Assembly (NCBI RefSeq): GCF_003946045.1
Contig: NZ_RHNW01000008.1
Location: forward strand, 56,669-120,668
DNA length: 64,000 nt
Source of the DNA: Levilactobacillus mulengensis
GTDB lineage: Bacteria > Bacillota > Bacilli > Lactobacillales > Lactobacillaceae
Direction: 5' to 3'
Below, one piece after another: positions 34,202 to 44,566 of this stretch. The number at the start of each line of letters is the position of its first letter. Within the stretch, counting starts at the first letter, position 1. Under the pieces are notes generated by a model, which had not been told where the DNA came from, ran no database searches, and worked only from the letters and a program-made list of their open reading frames with translations. Both the position numbers and the translations under genes were made by a program.

Positions 34202-35431
34202 AAGGACCAAGCCTTCAAGAAGAAAAAGTATCTCGAGTCTGATATCCCTGCAGTTACTCAGCTGTTCACACCTGACTGGATTGTTAAGTACATGGTTGAA
34301 AACTCTTTAGGGCGATACTGGATTGATGTTCTACAGGCCAAGGGCGACCAACGTTCTGACAAAGAAATTGCTAACGACTTTGAATGGCACTATTTTATGC
34401 CTGCTGCACAGCAGACTGATCAGGTAACTGTTCGATCTAATGCTGTGGCGTTGGCAGACGAGCAGATTGAACAGGTCACGCTTATCGATGCGGCGATGGG
34501 ATCCGGTCACATTCTAATCTATGCTTTTGAAATCTTCATGCAGATTTATGAGCGTGAAGGTTACTCACGTAGAGATGCCGCAAAATCTATTATTCAAAAC
34601 AATTTATACGGTTTAGACATTGATACCCGCGCATTTCAGCTAGCCTATTTTTCTTTGATGATGAAGGCACGGGAGACAAACCGACGTTTCTTAACGCTTC
34701 ATATCCGCCCACAAGTGTTTGATATTCCCGAAACAGGAATGCTTACCAGTTCTGATTTTCAGGAACTGTTAGAGACAGAGGATGAAGCTAAAAGTCTGGA
34801 TTATCTGCTTGATAAATTCCGTTACGGTAACGAGTACGGGTCACTAATTCAGTTTGAAAAGACTGTTGATTGGTCGTTAATTGATCGTTTAGTGCACGCA
34901 AATACCCCAGCTGGTCAACTATCCTTAAACACTATTTTACTGGCTGAGAATCAAGCAAAGTTAGGCGAAATCGCAGTGGTAGGAAAGGTCCTGAGTAAAA
35001 AATTTACTGTGGGCGCAATGAATCCACCTTACATGGGCTCAGGAAAAATGGATGCAAACCTAGGGAAATATGTCAAACGTCATTTTCCAAATAGCAAGTC
35101 TGATTTGTTCGCTGTCTTTATGGAAAGATTACGAGCAATGACAGGCACCGATGGCTATTACGCCATGATTACGCAGCACGCTTGGATGTTTCTTTCTAGT
35201 TTTGAAAAATTACGAGAAGTTTTGAAGGAAGATACCCTGATTAACATGGCTCACTTAGGTAGCCGGGCTTTTGAAGAAATTGGTGGTGAGGTTGTACAAT
35301 CCACTACTTTCGTATTCAAGGTGCATAGCGTGCCAAACTACATCGGAACCTTCGAAAGGTTAGTTAATTTTGATTCGCAGCAGAAGAAGGAAGAAGCGTA
35401 CCTAAGGGCTGTTCAAGACACTCAAGTTGAT

Positions 35432-35494
35432 TACCTTTATCGAACTAACCAAGCGAACTTCGCTAAGATTCCGGGGATGCCGATTGCTTATTGG
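35432..35494 (+). repeat. Inverted repeat 2, left copy
   Basis: 63 bp, perfectly inverted relative to 38928-38990. Both copies encode YLYRTNQANFAKIPGMPIAYW in frame. It divides the methyltransferase core from the target-recognition region. Confidence 0.95.
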
Positions 35495-36067
35495 ATTGGT
35501 TCGAAAACGCTTGAGGCTTTTTCGGGAAAATTAATTAAGGACTTTGTCATTTCAGATGGGCAGACTAAGACTGGCAATAATGCTAAGTATTTGCGCCATA
35601 TTTGGGAGGTTTCTTCAAAGAAAATAGGAAAGAATGTAAAGTGGGCTATTCATGCCAAAGGAGGTAGCTATCGCAGATGGTATGGAAATCTAGATACTAT
35701 CATTGATTGGTCAACTGAAGCAAAAAGACACTACAGAGAAGATCATGTAGCACGTATTGCTCCCGATTATATTTGGTTTAGAGAAGGTTTGACATGGACT
35801 TTAATTTCATCGGATGCAAGGCTTGCAGTTAGACTGCTCCCTGAAACAGCAACCTTTAATCTGGCTGCACCTTCACTCTTTGCTAAAGATTCTGATCTTA
35901 CTGCGTATTTGTTAGGTCTTTTAAATTCAAAAGCTGCGGCACAGATACGAAATATCTATAATCCGACTCTTAACACAAATATAAGTGATATCACCAATAT
36001 TCCCTTCAAGGTTGGGAAAAAAACTGCAGTAAAGCAAATAACTAATATGAATATCCTAATTTCAAAG

Positions 36068-36141
36068 AATGATTGGGATTCTTTTGAGACTTCCTGGGAC
36101 TTCACCCACCATCCACTCCTCTCTCACATCGCTGACGACAA
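36068..36141 (+). repeat. Inverted repeat 3, left copy
   Basis: 74 bp with two mismatches, inverted relative to 38290-38363. Both encode NDWDSFETSWDFTHHPLL in frame. It marks the 3' edge of the exchangeable segment. Confidence 0.95.
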
Positions 36142-36183
36142 CCTATCACACTGTCGTTCTCCCGTTGGCTAATAAGCGGAATT

Positions 36184-36202
36184 GTGACAAACTTGTGCCA
36201 AC
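36184..36202 (+). repeat. GTGCCAA motif pair, left of the recombinase gene
   Basis: GTGACAA-N4-GTGCCAAC lies between the silent cassette and the recombinase gene. A similar pair in inverted orientation lies at 37315-37334. They may be recombinase binding sites or autoregulatory operators. Confidence 0.4.
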
Positions 36203-36226
36203 AAAAGATTTATGGAGGAAAAATAT

Positions 36227-37315
36227 ATGGTTAGTTATCGAAAACGTGGCAATGCTTGGCAATATGAAATTTCCTATAAGGACCATGATGGTAAGTACAA
36301 GAAGCTTCGTAAATCCGGATTTCTACTTAAATCTGAGGCCATCCTGGCTGCCAGTAAAGTCCAGACTGAGCACCCCAATCTAATAACCGTGAAATCTGGT
36401 AGTGAATCCCTAGTGTCCTACTATCAGCGCTGGATCAAGGTTTATAAGCAAAATGCCGTTACCCCCATTACCTATAACAAGTATGAAAATACGGCTAAAC
36501 ATGCTATTGAACTCTTTGGCAACCTTAAACTAAAGGATCTGACCAAATTAGTGTACCAAGAACGACTGAATAAATTCGCTGAGACTCATGCCCGGCGAAC
36601 CGTTTCTTGCTTCCACAAGCAGCTTCGTGCCTGCATTCTCGAAGCATTGGACGAAAAAATTATCACCTCTGACCCCACTCGGAAGGCTGTCATCACTGGT
36701 CATGAGCGGCCTAAAATTGCTAAGACATTAAACTATGCAGATTGGGCAATCCTATTGGCTAACCTAGACACCTCTCAAATCGGTGAAATGATTATCTACT
36801 TAGCGGCTGTGACGGGTATGCGCTACGGCGAAATCGTTGGTCTAACAATGAATGACATCGACTTAGATAATCATCTCATCAAAGTGAACAAGGCTTGGGA
36901 TTACAAGTACAAAACTGGATTCATGAAGACCAAAACCCACTCTTCGATTCGTGAAATAACGATTGATCACCAGACCGTGCAGCAATTATCAGACTATGAA
37001 AAAAGTCATTTACTAAGTCCGCATCAACCAATTTTTATGACTACTAACGGGCATATCTACGTTAGTGCTGAAATTAATCGGCTGTTAACTGATAAACTTG
37101 TGGCGCTCGAAATCCCTAGAATTACTTTCCATGGATTACGCCACACCCACGCCTCAATCCTTTTGTATAAGGGAGTTAGCGTTCTCTCAGTCTCCCGAAG
37201 ATTAGGTCACAGCAATATTACGACGACCCAATCCACCTATTTACACATCATCAAAGAGCTCGAATCTCAAGACCAGGATAAGATTATTTCTATCTTGGAA
37301 AACAGGATAAAATAG
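36227..37315 (+). CDS. Tyrosine recombinase (phage-integrase family) of the BREX inversion system
   Basis: 362 residues. An AP2-like arm-binding N-terminus (YRKRGNAWQYEISYKDHDGKYKKL), a SAM-like core-binding domain (about 65-150) and a catalytic domain are present. Catalytic residues are Arg in GMRYGEI (about 198), H-x-x-R in HGLRHTH (about 301-304), His in LGHSNI and the nucleophile Tyr in QSTYLHI (about 337). The ATG at 36227 is eight bases after GGAGG. Placed between the two pglX copies, it most likely catalyses their inversion. No phage genes accompany it. Confidence 0.88.
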   Translation: MVSYRKRGNAWQYEISYKDHDGKYKKLRKSGFLLKSEAILAASKVQTEHPNLITVKSGSESLVSYYQRWIKVYKQNAVTPITYNKYENTAKHAIELFGNLKLKDLTKLVYQERLNKFAETHARRTVSCFHKQLRACILEALDEKIITSDPTRKAVITGHERPKIAKTLNYADWAILLANLDTSQIGEMIIYLAAVTGMRYGEIVGLTMNDIDLDNHLIKVNKAWDYKYKTGFMKTKTHSSIREITIDHQTVQQLSDYEKSHLLSPHQPIFMTTNGHIYVSAEINRLLTDKLVALEIPRITFHGLRHTHASILLYKGVSVLSVSRRLGHSNITTTQSTYLHIIKELESQDQDKIISILENRIK

Positions 37316-37334
37316 TTGGCACATAACTTGGCAC
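37315..37334 (-). repeat. GTGCCAA motif pair, right of the recombinase gene
   Basis: Read on the minus strand: GTGCCAA-N5-GTGCCAAC, matching the left pair at 36184 in inverted orientation. It overlaps the recombinase stop codon. Confidence 0.4.
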
Positions 37335-37368
37335 AAAGAGGGCCTCTCAGCGTTGAGAGGCCCTCTTT
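37335..37368. terminator. Bidirectional terminator between recombinase and pglX
   Basis: AAAGAGGGCCTCTCA pairs perfectly with TGAGAGGCCCTCTTT, with short T and A runs on the two sides. It serves the converging recombinase and pglX transcripts. Confidence 0.85.
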
Positions 37369-37370
37369 AC

Positions 37371-40300
37371 TTACTTCAATTTGGATAGGATTGCACTGCC
37401 ATCTTGTAGCTTGTCATAATTCACAACAACACCATCATCGAGGTCAAGTTCAATCTTTTGGTTCGCAATATGTTGAATCACTGGATCATACTTTCGAATC
37501 TCACTTACCTGTTGTTCCAGATGCTTGAGATCCTTTTCGTACCGTTTCTTCTGGTTTGCCACTACTTCGTTGTTAGCTAATTGCGTTAACTGATCAATTC
37601 GTGCTTCATATTGACCTTGCAGCGGATGTAGGTAATTCGTTCGTACCATCGCTAATTCATTGGATTTGTACCGATGCAAGTACATCAGTGCCTTAAATCC
37701 ATTGTATTGGCCGCTGGTGATCTCCCAATAAATTGGCCGTTTCTGATAGATCTTTTCGTGATCTTTAAAGAAGTCCTTCACAAAATATCGTCTAATTGCC
37801 ATCTCGTCAGAATCTGCTTTCTTCCCAATCACAGATGCAATATAACTTAGATTTTCATCAACAGACTCCGCACCAAAAGTTACTGTTAAGAAGTCTCGTA
37901 ATCGGTTAATAATATCCCGTGAATCACCGAAGTAATCTGCATCATTCAGCAATAACAGGTTATCCTCATTTGGCACAAAGGACTGGTATTTCGACTTATC
38001 CCATTCGCCACCAGCAAAGGCCAAGCCTTCAACATCCAAAGAATAACGTCCAAGGACGACTCCCACAAAGTACGAAAGAAATGATTTAATGTCACGTACC
38101 TCATCCGCTAAGCGTACAGATACATCTTTATCCGCAACTTCTGGAGTCAATTCATCGTTTAGACCATACAGATCAATGAAAATTCTGTTTAGTTCTTCTT
38201 CATTGGATCTCAATTGATCAAAGCGTTCTTGTGCTTCATTCTGCCACAATTTAAAAGCATTTTTCAGCTTCCCGTTGACTTCATTTCGCTTGTCGTCAGC
38301 GATGTGAGATAGCAGTGGATGGTGGGTGAAGTCCCAGGAAGTCTCAAAAGAATCCCAATCATTTTTCGAATATTCTATTGATGAATCAACCAACTTACTA
38401 ACACTCATTGCTGATTCTTTAACCGGAAGCAGAGGTATCTTCTGAATTTGACCTAACCGATAATCTAAGGTTGGGGATAAAAACGATAAGATGAATTCCG
38501 CTACTTTAGAGTTCAATAAACCTAAAACTAACTGAAAGGGATACGCATCTAACCCGAACATCATTGGACCCTTTGAATCAAAAAAGAAATCTCGAACAGA
38601 ATATCTAAATGAAGGTTTCCCTGACGAAATTGCTGACCATGTAATTCCTGTACGGTTCTGGTATTCCATATTTCTAATGTTGGATTTAGGTAAGCTTTTC
38701 ATTTCCAAACCGTTATTCTTCCAATTTACATAATATTCATTATTACCGTACCATTTTCGGTAAGAACCACCTTTTTGATAGGGATACCAGCCTTCCTGCA
38801 TTTCAGAGAGTTCAAACCACTGTCTCAAAAATCGGGCATTATCTCCAGTTCCTAATCCTTCTTTTCCCCTGAATTTTGATGATAGTGCAACATCATTGTT
38901 AAATAATCTAAACAAATTTTCGCTAGCCCAATAAGCAATCGGCATCCCCGGAATCTTAGCGAAGTTCGCTTGGTTAGTTCGATAAAGGTAGTCTATGGCC
39001 GGATTAGCAATAGCTTCTAAAACCCGGTCCTTTTGGACATCCATACCACCTTTGAAGGCTGATAATTTGAGGTAAGTACCAAGTTTTTCGGTCTGAACGT
39101 TCTTTAAAACAAACGTATTAATTGGCACAGTCGCCTCTTCAAAGGCTGAGTACTCCATTTGAATCAGGCTATCGATTTTCTTATTTTCAATTAAATACTT
39201 CCGCAACTTCTCATAAGTTTTAATGAACATCCAAACAAACGGGGTCATGAAGGCAGAGTAACCGCCACGCTTTGTGAGATTGCTATTATTGAAGATGAAA
39301 ATTGAAAATAAATCGCCAGAATAGTCTGCGTAATATTTCTTAACGTATTTTTTCAACGCTGAATCCATCTTATTCATGTACGGCGGATTAGTCACTACGA
39401 CGTTGTAGTGATCACAGAGTACTTCAGCTATCTTCAGCACACGCCGTAACTTCTCTTGCATGGCTTGAAAACCAAAGATATCCAGGTCATCCACTTGGAC
39501 TGCCTCAACAGCATGCTGTAATTCAGCAAAGTCATATTTTTTCTGACCGTCAAAATGGATAATCGAGCCCAACTCACGAGCATTACTGAAACGGTCAACA
39601 ATATCGTCTAGATCGTCACGAGAGGCTGCTGGGACCTGCGTCATGAACTCTTCAGAAATGTCATCTGTGTCTTCAAAGACAAAAACATTAGGTTCAACAT
39701 TGCCAGTACGCAAAGCCCGTCGATTAAATTGTCTGGCTTTCATCATCAGTGCAAAATAGGCCAATTGGTAGGCCCGCTTGTCGATTTCTAACCCAAATAA
39801 GTTCTTTTGAAGGATAAGTGTTGCAGCATCGCGAGAAGAATACCCCTGTTCAGAGTAGATCTGCATTAAAACGTCAAACGCATAAACTAGGATATGGCCG
39901 GACCCCATCGCATTATCGATGATTTTAAGGTCCTCAACTGAGTCACTATCGCCAATTAATTCAAGACTACTTGGTAATAAAAAGGCCAAGTGATCCTTTA
40001 AATTACTATCTGGGTGGCGTTCCAACCAGTATTTACCAAGTGAGTTGTCAACCATGTATTTGACGACCCAATCAGTGGTAAATAATTGTGTGGCAGCTGG
40101 AATATCAGCCTTTTTGACTGGACCGCCAGTGATATTCACCACCTGATCATGAGGCTCCGTATTATAGTACTGATACAGCCACCCAATAATCTCCACCTGC
40201 CCACCAACCGCCACGTTAAAATCATCGGCGCTAACATCGGTGATCAAATGCTGAATGACGCCATCGTGATAGTTTGGAGTGAACAATAACTCGGCATAAT

Positions 40301-40871
40301 CATTGGTTGTTTCGAATAAATACGGGAGATTCTTGTTCAAAGCATTAGCCTGTTTGATGAACAACATCTGATATTCTGCATCTAAATCAGTTGGTTGTTC
40401 TGTATCCAACGCCCGATTAATTAAATCCTGTTCCGCTGGTGAGAAGCCGCCCAAATCGTCCGCCACATCAAGCGCATGCACCATAATATCCGGTTCATTC
40501 CGGTTTTCTGTACTCGATAAAACACGTGTCCGACTAGGCAAGTAGTCATTCACTTCCATAAAACGAATCGCAATAATTCGATTGAACCAGGTGTAGGCCA
40601 CCTCTTCCACTAAATCGTGAAAGGCGGTTGCCAGGTCATTCTTCTGAGCCCGTTGCTTTAGCTCTGCAACCAGCTTTTGCCGCTTCTCAATATCTTTACC
40701 CGTAATCCCATTCAGCTCGTCCTTGTAATATTCAATTTCAGGCGTCGATATTTCTAGTTTAGTTGCTATGCCCTTCTCGGAAATCCCCAAGGAAGCAGCC
40801 TTTAGCTTAATACTTTCGATGAGCGAACGGCGCGCGTCAACCGCAAACTTTTTAATTGCTGTTTTGTCCAT
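37371..40871 (-). CDS. pglX: BREX adenine-specific DNA methyltransferase PglX (expressed copy)
   Basis: About 1166 residues, full length for type I PglX. It methylates an asymmetric adenine site to mark self DNA. SAM-binding motif I DNAMGSGHIL is at about 320 and catalytic NPPY (VVVTNPPYMNKMDS) at about 497. A target-recognition region follows at about 650-830, then a helical C-terminal domain. The ATG at 40871 has GAAGGAAGAG upstream; an in-frame ATG at 40886 does not. Three segments (residues about 194-240, 627-648, 836-860) are repeated in the inverted cassette at 34067. It lies 32 bp after brxC in the same operon. Confidence 0.95.
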   Translation of the reverse strand: MDKTAIKKFAVDARRSLIESIKLKAASLGISEKGIATKLEISTPEIEYYKDELNGITGKDIEKRQKLVAELKQRAQKNDLATAFHDLVEEVAYTWFNRIIAIRFMEVNDYLPSRTRVLSSTENRNEPDIMVHALDVADDLGGFSPAEQDLINRALDTEQPTDLDAEYQMLFIKQANALNKNLPYLFETTNDYAELLFTPNYHDGVIQHLITDVSADDFNVAVGGQVEIIGWLYQYYNTEPHDQVVNITGGPVKKADIPAATQLFTTDWVVKYMVDNSLGKYWLERHPDSNLKDHLAFLLPSSLELIGDSDSVEDLKIIDNAMGSGHILVYAFDVLMQIYSEQGYSSRDAATLILQKNLFGLEIDKRAYQLAYFALMMKARQFNRRALRTGNVEPNVFVFEDTDDISEEFMTQVPAASRDDLDDIVDRFSNARELGSIIHFDGQKKYDFAELQHAVEAVQVDDLDIFGFQAMQEKLRRVLKIAEVLCDHYNVVVTNPPYMNKMDSALKKYVKKYYADYSGDLFSIFIFNNSNLTKRGGYSAFMTPFVWMFIKTYEKLRKYLIENKKIDSLIQMEYSAFEEATVPINTFVLKNVQTEKLGTYLKLSAFKGGMDVQKDRVLEAIANPAIDYLYRTNQANFAKIPGMPIAYWASENLFRLFNNDVALSSKFRGKEGLGTGDNARFLRQWFELSEMQEGWYPYQKGGSYRKWYGNNEYYVNWKNNGLEMKSLPKSNIRNMEYQNRTGITWSAISSGKPSFRYSVRDFFFDSKGPMMFGLDAYPFQLVLGLLNSKVAEFILSFLSPTLDYRLGQIQKIPLLPVKESAMSVSKLVDSSIEYSKNDWDSFETSWDFTHHPLLSHIADDKRNEVNGKLKNAFKLWQNEAQERFDQLRSNEEELNRIFIDLYGLNDELTPEVADKDVSVRLADEVRDIKSFLSYFVGVVLGRYSLDVEGLAFAGGEWDKSKYQSFVPNEDNLLLLNDADYFGDSRDIINRLRDFLTVTFGAESVDENLSYIASVIGKKADSDEMAIRRYFVKDFFKDHEKIYQKRPIYWEITSGQYNGFKALMYLHRYKSNELAMVRTNYLHPLQGQYEARIDQLTQLANNEVVANQKKRYEKDLKHLEQQVSEIRKYDPVIQHIANQKIELDLDDGVVVNYDKLQDGSAILSKLK
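38290..38363 (-). repeat. Inverted repeat 3, right copy (in pglX)
   Basis: Partner of 36068-36141: 74 bp, two mismatches. Confidence 0.95.
38928..38990 (-). repeat. Inverted repeat 2, right copy (in pglX)
   Basis: Partner of 35432-35494: 63 bp, identical. Confidence 0.95.
40152..40289 (-). repeat. Inverted repeat 1, right copy (in pglX)
   Basis: Partner of 34064-34201: 138 bp, three mismatches. Confidence 0.95.
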
Positions 40872-40903
40872 AGTCTCTTCCTTCACTCTGTCTGGATACT
40901 TAC

Positions 40904-43900
40904 TTACAGTTCAAATTTAATCGTCGTATTTTCCTTCAGTTGCTGCTGAAGTGCCTCTTTCAGCTTTTCAATCTGAACATCAATGTCTGCTGGACTATTC
41001 AAGTTCCAAGATTGATTGATGCCTAAGGCTCTCACGCTGACCGTCTTTGGCTCCTTAACACTCGGTTCAGGATCGTCCTTAGAAGAATCACGGTTGTTTC
41101 CATCCGTTCCACTTGGCTCATCAACACCAGATTCGCCATTATTTTTGTCAGGAACCGGTGGCGTCACAACCACCCGTTCTTTCAATAACTGGTCCATTTT
41201 ACCAACCAACCGCACCCGAACTGAGGTTGCTTGTTGTGGAATGATAAACAGATCATTCAGGGTTTTAGCATCGCGTGCGTCTTCCAACAGACTCAAGAAT
41301 TCCTGATGAATCCGATCACCAAACTCCGTGGTCAACTGCTTATCTTCACAGTAAGCTTCCGCCGCTGCCTGTTCGTTTTGAATATCCTGTTGTGCCCGAC
41401 CCAATCCAGCATCAAATTCCGCACTAAATGCATCACGGAAGCTCTGAACCAAATCTTTGAGCTGTTTGATTTTCCCTTGTGGTCGCTTCTTCATCAGGGA
41501 ATCAATCTGGCCAATCAGTTCCTTAACTGCAGAGCCGGTGACAAATTTCTGGGAACGATCATAGACAACTTGTTGGGTGTGACCAGATTCCCAGATTTCT
41601 TGCTGCGTTTCACTCTGATAGAATTCGTTGATGCCGCCTTCATCCATATCATCATGCCAGTCCAGCAAATCATCACGCTTTTGGCTCACCAAGTCATAGA
41701 ACCGGTCCGTATCCTTTTGTGCCAACAACTGTGTCATCAGGTCACGCCCGGTCCGCAGAACATCTTGTCCAGGATAGTAGTTAGGCTTGCGCAAGTAAAT
41801 ATCCAGCGCCTTACGTGCATTCTCCATGCTATCCTGTAGCTCACGCATCAACGTGTCATCCTCATTATCACTGAACGTTTGCTTGTTAAAGAGCTCAAGG
41901 GCGACGTCGCGCAGGTCCTTCTTCTTACCCTCACTAACGGCTTGTCGTGGTTCCAACTGAACGGCATCCAGGTATTGCCGCTTCAGGAAATACTTAGCCA
42001 TTTCGTTAGCGGATAGTCCCGCTTGCAAGCTCAACGCCTCACCATTCACATAAACTTTTAGCTTAGCATCAGCGAAAAGTTTGGCGACCAACCATTTCGT
42101 ATCAATTTCACGATACCCGTATGGAATTTTATTGAAACGTTCTAACATCGATTTGAACGAAATTTTGCTGTGTCCAGCATACTCGCGGTTAATGCGTTCT
42201 AAGACCGCTTGCAGTGCCCGTTCGTTTTCGGTTGTCTTAACCAATTCATTGGTGTCTTTAAACAGGGCCACAACATCATTTTCTTCTTTAACGACGTCGA
42301 TATAACTCAAATTACGATAAATTTCGTCAATCAACTGTTCCTCTGCCTGATCTAAACTGGTAAAGAAATCCTTCTTACCAGCATCAATCCGGTCACCCTG
42401 AACGTAGATATTAGCCTGTTGTAATACCTCTTTTAATTCTTTAGCGACTCTATCATTTAAAGCATTTAATTCCGTTCTCTTCACATCAATAATCCGCTGA
42501 GAGCGGGCATCTTGCGCCTGTTCTTGTGGATTAAAAATAAAGCTTTGAATTCGCAGGACCTGCTGTTGATCATCCACATATTGGGAATCTCCCGGCAAAT
42601 CAATAATAATTTGCGGCTGCTCTGGTGAAGCAGATTGCCGACGTAACTCGCTATCGTCCCGGTTGTCATCGTTAATTGCTGTCACAATCTTCAGGTTAAT
42701 ATCTTGATTGGTTTGACCAACCGGCCGATCATCCACCCACTGATTAAAGACGAACGTGTACTGTTTCTTTAACTTGGGGTACGTATACCGTCGTGAAATA
42801 GCCTCCGTACTAAAGAGGTAATTTCCAATCGCTTGAGAGATTGCGCCAGAGTCCACCGCTTGCCGCTGAATCTGCTTACTAATGTCCTGTTCAGCGTCCG
42901 TTAAGAACTCGTAGCCCTTACTAGTCTTCTCAACAATATTCTGCTCTTGTAAGACCTGTAAGGCCTGTTTAACTTTGGCCTCTAATTCAATTCGATCCGT
43001 ATCAATTGAATCAATCATCAAGGTGACTAAGTTATTCAATGTCCCTTCAAAGTCCTGGACGTATTTAATCATAAACAACGTTTCCAACACTTGAACCGCA
43101 AACGGATTATCTTCACCACTAGGGTTAATCAATTCGTTGTTCTGAGCCCGTTGAATCACAATCATATGGGTGTGATCCAAAAAGTGACTTAGACCTTGGA
43201 AGAAGATACTAAATGGCACTAACGCCCGAGTATCTTCCCCCTCTAGGCGACGGGCAGACTCCTGGAATACCGCTAACATTGACCGTTCACCGTTAGCTAA
43301 ATGTTTTCCGTCGGACCCGTTCTCCCGAATCGCTGTCAACGTGTCTTGGAGTAAGACTACTTGATAAGGGACGAACGGATAGATGTCTGCAAACATTTTC
43401 GCATTGTCATATCGTTTTCGTTCTTCTTTGCCATCAAAACTAATTAAGTTATTGATCACGTGCTGATTCTCATCGAATGTGGTTTCCAATAGCTGCTCAC
43501 TAGCCTCGGTCTTAGCCAACAACCGCTTTTGAATGACCTCGTCAACGTTAGCAGAAGACATGGCAATTCGGGTATTGAAACGCCCCTGAATCTTAGAAAA
43601 GTCCTGGCCGTTAATATTCTTAGTCACCTGGTCAATTGCTTGCTGACTGGTCACAATGACCCAAGCCTTACCATGTGTATAGGTCCCCAAATCTTCGACA
43701 ATACTCTGCAGATTCAGCATCCGCTGCTGACTAGACCCAATGTATTGTCCCACTTCATCAACCAAGAAAACCATATGGTAGTTTTCGCCTTGACTCTCAA
43801 TGTGCTGATTAACTAACTTGGCAAAGCTCTCCACACTGATTGGATAATCCTTTTTTAGTTGATCAACAAAGCCACTAGCATCCGCTTCCGACATGAAATC

Positions 43901-44554
43901 GATTGCCACCAGTGCATCTTGAATCGTTCCCTTCAAGAAAGCATAGGCGTTTCGGGCATCGAGCCAATCACGATGTTGTCGGTCTAATTCTTTAAACTTC
44001 GCCTGAAATTCAGCATACTTTCCTTGGGCAATCAAATCACGTTCCAAATCGGCAATCCAGAAATCCGCGCCAAACAAGCCAAGTTGTTCGTTAAAGACTT
44101 GCAGGAAAACGTTGAGAATGGCATCCTTTTGAGACTTATTCCCATTCTTGGCTTTAGAATCAATGTTAAATAGCATAACCTCATTGGGAACTGACGCTGC
44201 CAATTTCATATTAGCTAACGTTCCTTGGTCATGTACCTTAGCATCATCCACAAAGTAATCCAATGCTGACTTACCAGCAACTTCCCGATTTTCTAACAGG
44301 TAAGCTAAGATTTTCAAGAAATGAGATTTCCCGGAACCAAAGAACCCGGAAATCCAGACGCCCATGTTAGTCGTATCGTGCTGAATTCCCTCTGCGTATG
44401 CCGCAAAGAAATCTTTAAAGTGCCCATCAAGTTCTTTGGTAACGACGTACTCTTCAAGTTCTTGCTTAACGTTGGCATCTTGTTCATCACCAATCGTGAT
44501 AACACCTTTAATATCACGATCGATTGATTTGGCAAAAATATCTTTAATCTTCAT
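40904..44554 (-). CDS. brxC: BREX protein BrxC, large P-loop ATPase
   Basis: 1216 residues, typical size. Walker A GFFGSGKSHFLKIL is at about 70-83 and Walker B MVFLVDEVGQYIG at about 263-275, with a long helical region in the second half. A Pro/Gly/Asp-rich acidic linker near 1125-1160 precedes a small C-terminal domain. BrxC is required for both BREX methylation and phage exclusion. Its exact mechanism is unknown. It starts 12 bp after brxB with GGGGAGA upstream and leads into pglX. Confidence 0.95.
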   Translation of the reverse strand: MKIKDIFAKSIDRDIKGVITIGDEQDANVKQELEEYVVTKELDGHFKDFFAAYAEGIQHDTTNMGVWISGFFGSGKSHFLKILAYLLENREVAGKSALDYFVDDAKVHDQGTLANMKLAASVPNEVMLFNIDSKAKNGNKSQKDAILNVFLQVFNEQLGLFGADFWIADLERDLIAQGKYAEFQAKFKELDRQHRDWLDARNAYAFLKGTIQDALVAIDFMSEADASGFVDQLKKDYPISVESFAKLVNQHIESQGENYHMVFLVDEVGQYIGSSQQRMLNLQSIVEDLGTYTHGKAWVIVTSQQAIDQVTKNINGQDFSKIQGRFNTRIAMSSANVDEVIQKRLLAKTEASEQLLETTFDENQHVINNLISFDGKEERKRYDNAKMFADIYPFVPYQVVLLQDTLTAIRENGSDGKHLANGERSMLAVFQESARRLEGEDTRALVPFSIFFQGLSHFLDHTHMIVIQRAQNNELINPSGEDNPFAVQVLETLFMIKYVQDFEGTLNNLVTLMIDSIDTDRIELEAKVKQALQVLQEQNIVEKTSKGYEFLTDAEQDISKQIQRQAVDSGAISQAIGNYLFSTEAISRRYTYPKLKKQYTFVFNQWVDDRPVGQTNQDINLKIVTAINDDNRDDSELRRQSASPEQPQIIIDLPGDSQYVDDQQQVLRIQSFIFNPQEQAQDARSQRIIDVKRTELNALNDRVAKELKEVLQQANIYVQGDRIDAGKKDFFTSLDQAEEQLIDEIYRNLSYIDVVKEENDVVALFKDTNELVKTTENERALQAVLERINREYAGHSKISFKSMLERFNKIPYGYREIDTKWLVAKLFADAKLKVYVNGEALSLQAGLSANEMAKYFLKRQYLDAVQLEPRQAVSEGKKKDLRDVALELFNKQTFSDNEDDTLMRELQDSMENARKALDIYLRKPNYYPGQDVLRTGRDLMTQLLAQKDTDRFYDLVSQKRDDLLDWHDDMDEGGINEFYQSETQQEIWESGHTQQVVYDRSQKFVTGSAVKELIGQIDSLMKKRPQGKIKQLKDLVQSFRDAFSAEFDAGLGRAQQDIQNEQAAAEAYCEDKQLTTEFGDRIHQEFLSLLEDARDAKTLNDLFIIPQQATSVRVRLVGKMDQLLKERVVVTPPVPDKNNGESGVDEPSGTDGNNRDSSKDDPEPSVKEPKTVSVRALGINQSWNLNSPADIDVQIEKLKEALQQQLKENTTIKFEL

Positions 44555-44566
44555 GCTTGATCTCCC

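Larger units (their letters stand above)
34067..36172 (+). pseudogene. Silent pglX cassette (alternative methyltransferase/specificity segment)
   Basis: An open frame of 701 codons homologous to residues 195 to about 860 of PglX, in opposite orientation. It contains methyltransferase motif I (DAAMGSGHI) and motif IV NPPY, but lacks the N-terminal 190 residues and the C-terminal 300. It begins inside inverted repeat 1 without a ribosome site and ends 31 bp after repeat 3. Between repeats its sequence differs clearly from pglX, most strongly in the specificity region after repeat 2. It is best read as an unexpressed donor that is fused to the pglX 5' end by inversion. Confidence 0.88.

Noticed and set aside
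34067..36172. Second pglX copy as an independently expressed gene
   Set aside because: It starts inside a repeat at a TTG without a ribosome site and lacks both the N-terminal and C-terminal parts of PglX.
36227..37315. Integrase as sign of a prophage or genomic island
   Set aside because: No phage structural, lysis or replication genes are present, and no tRNA attachment site flanks it. Its place between two inverted pglX copies is better explained by site-specific inversion.
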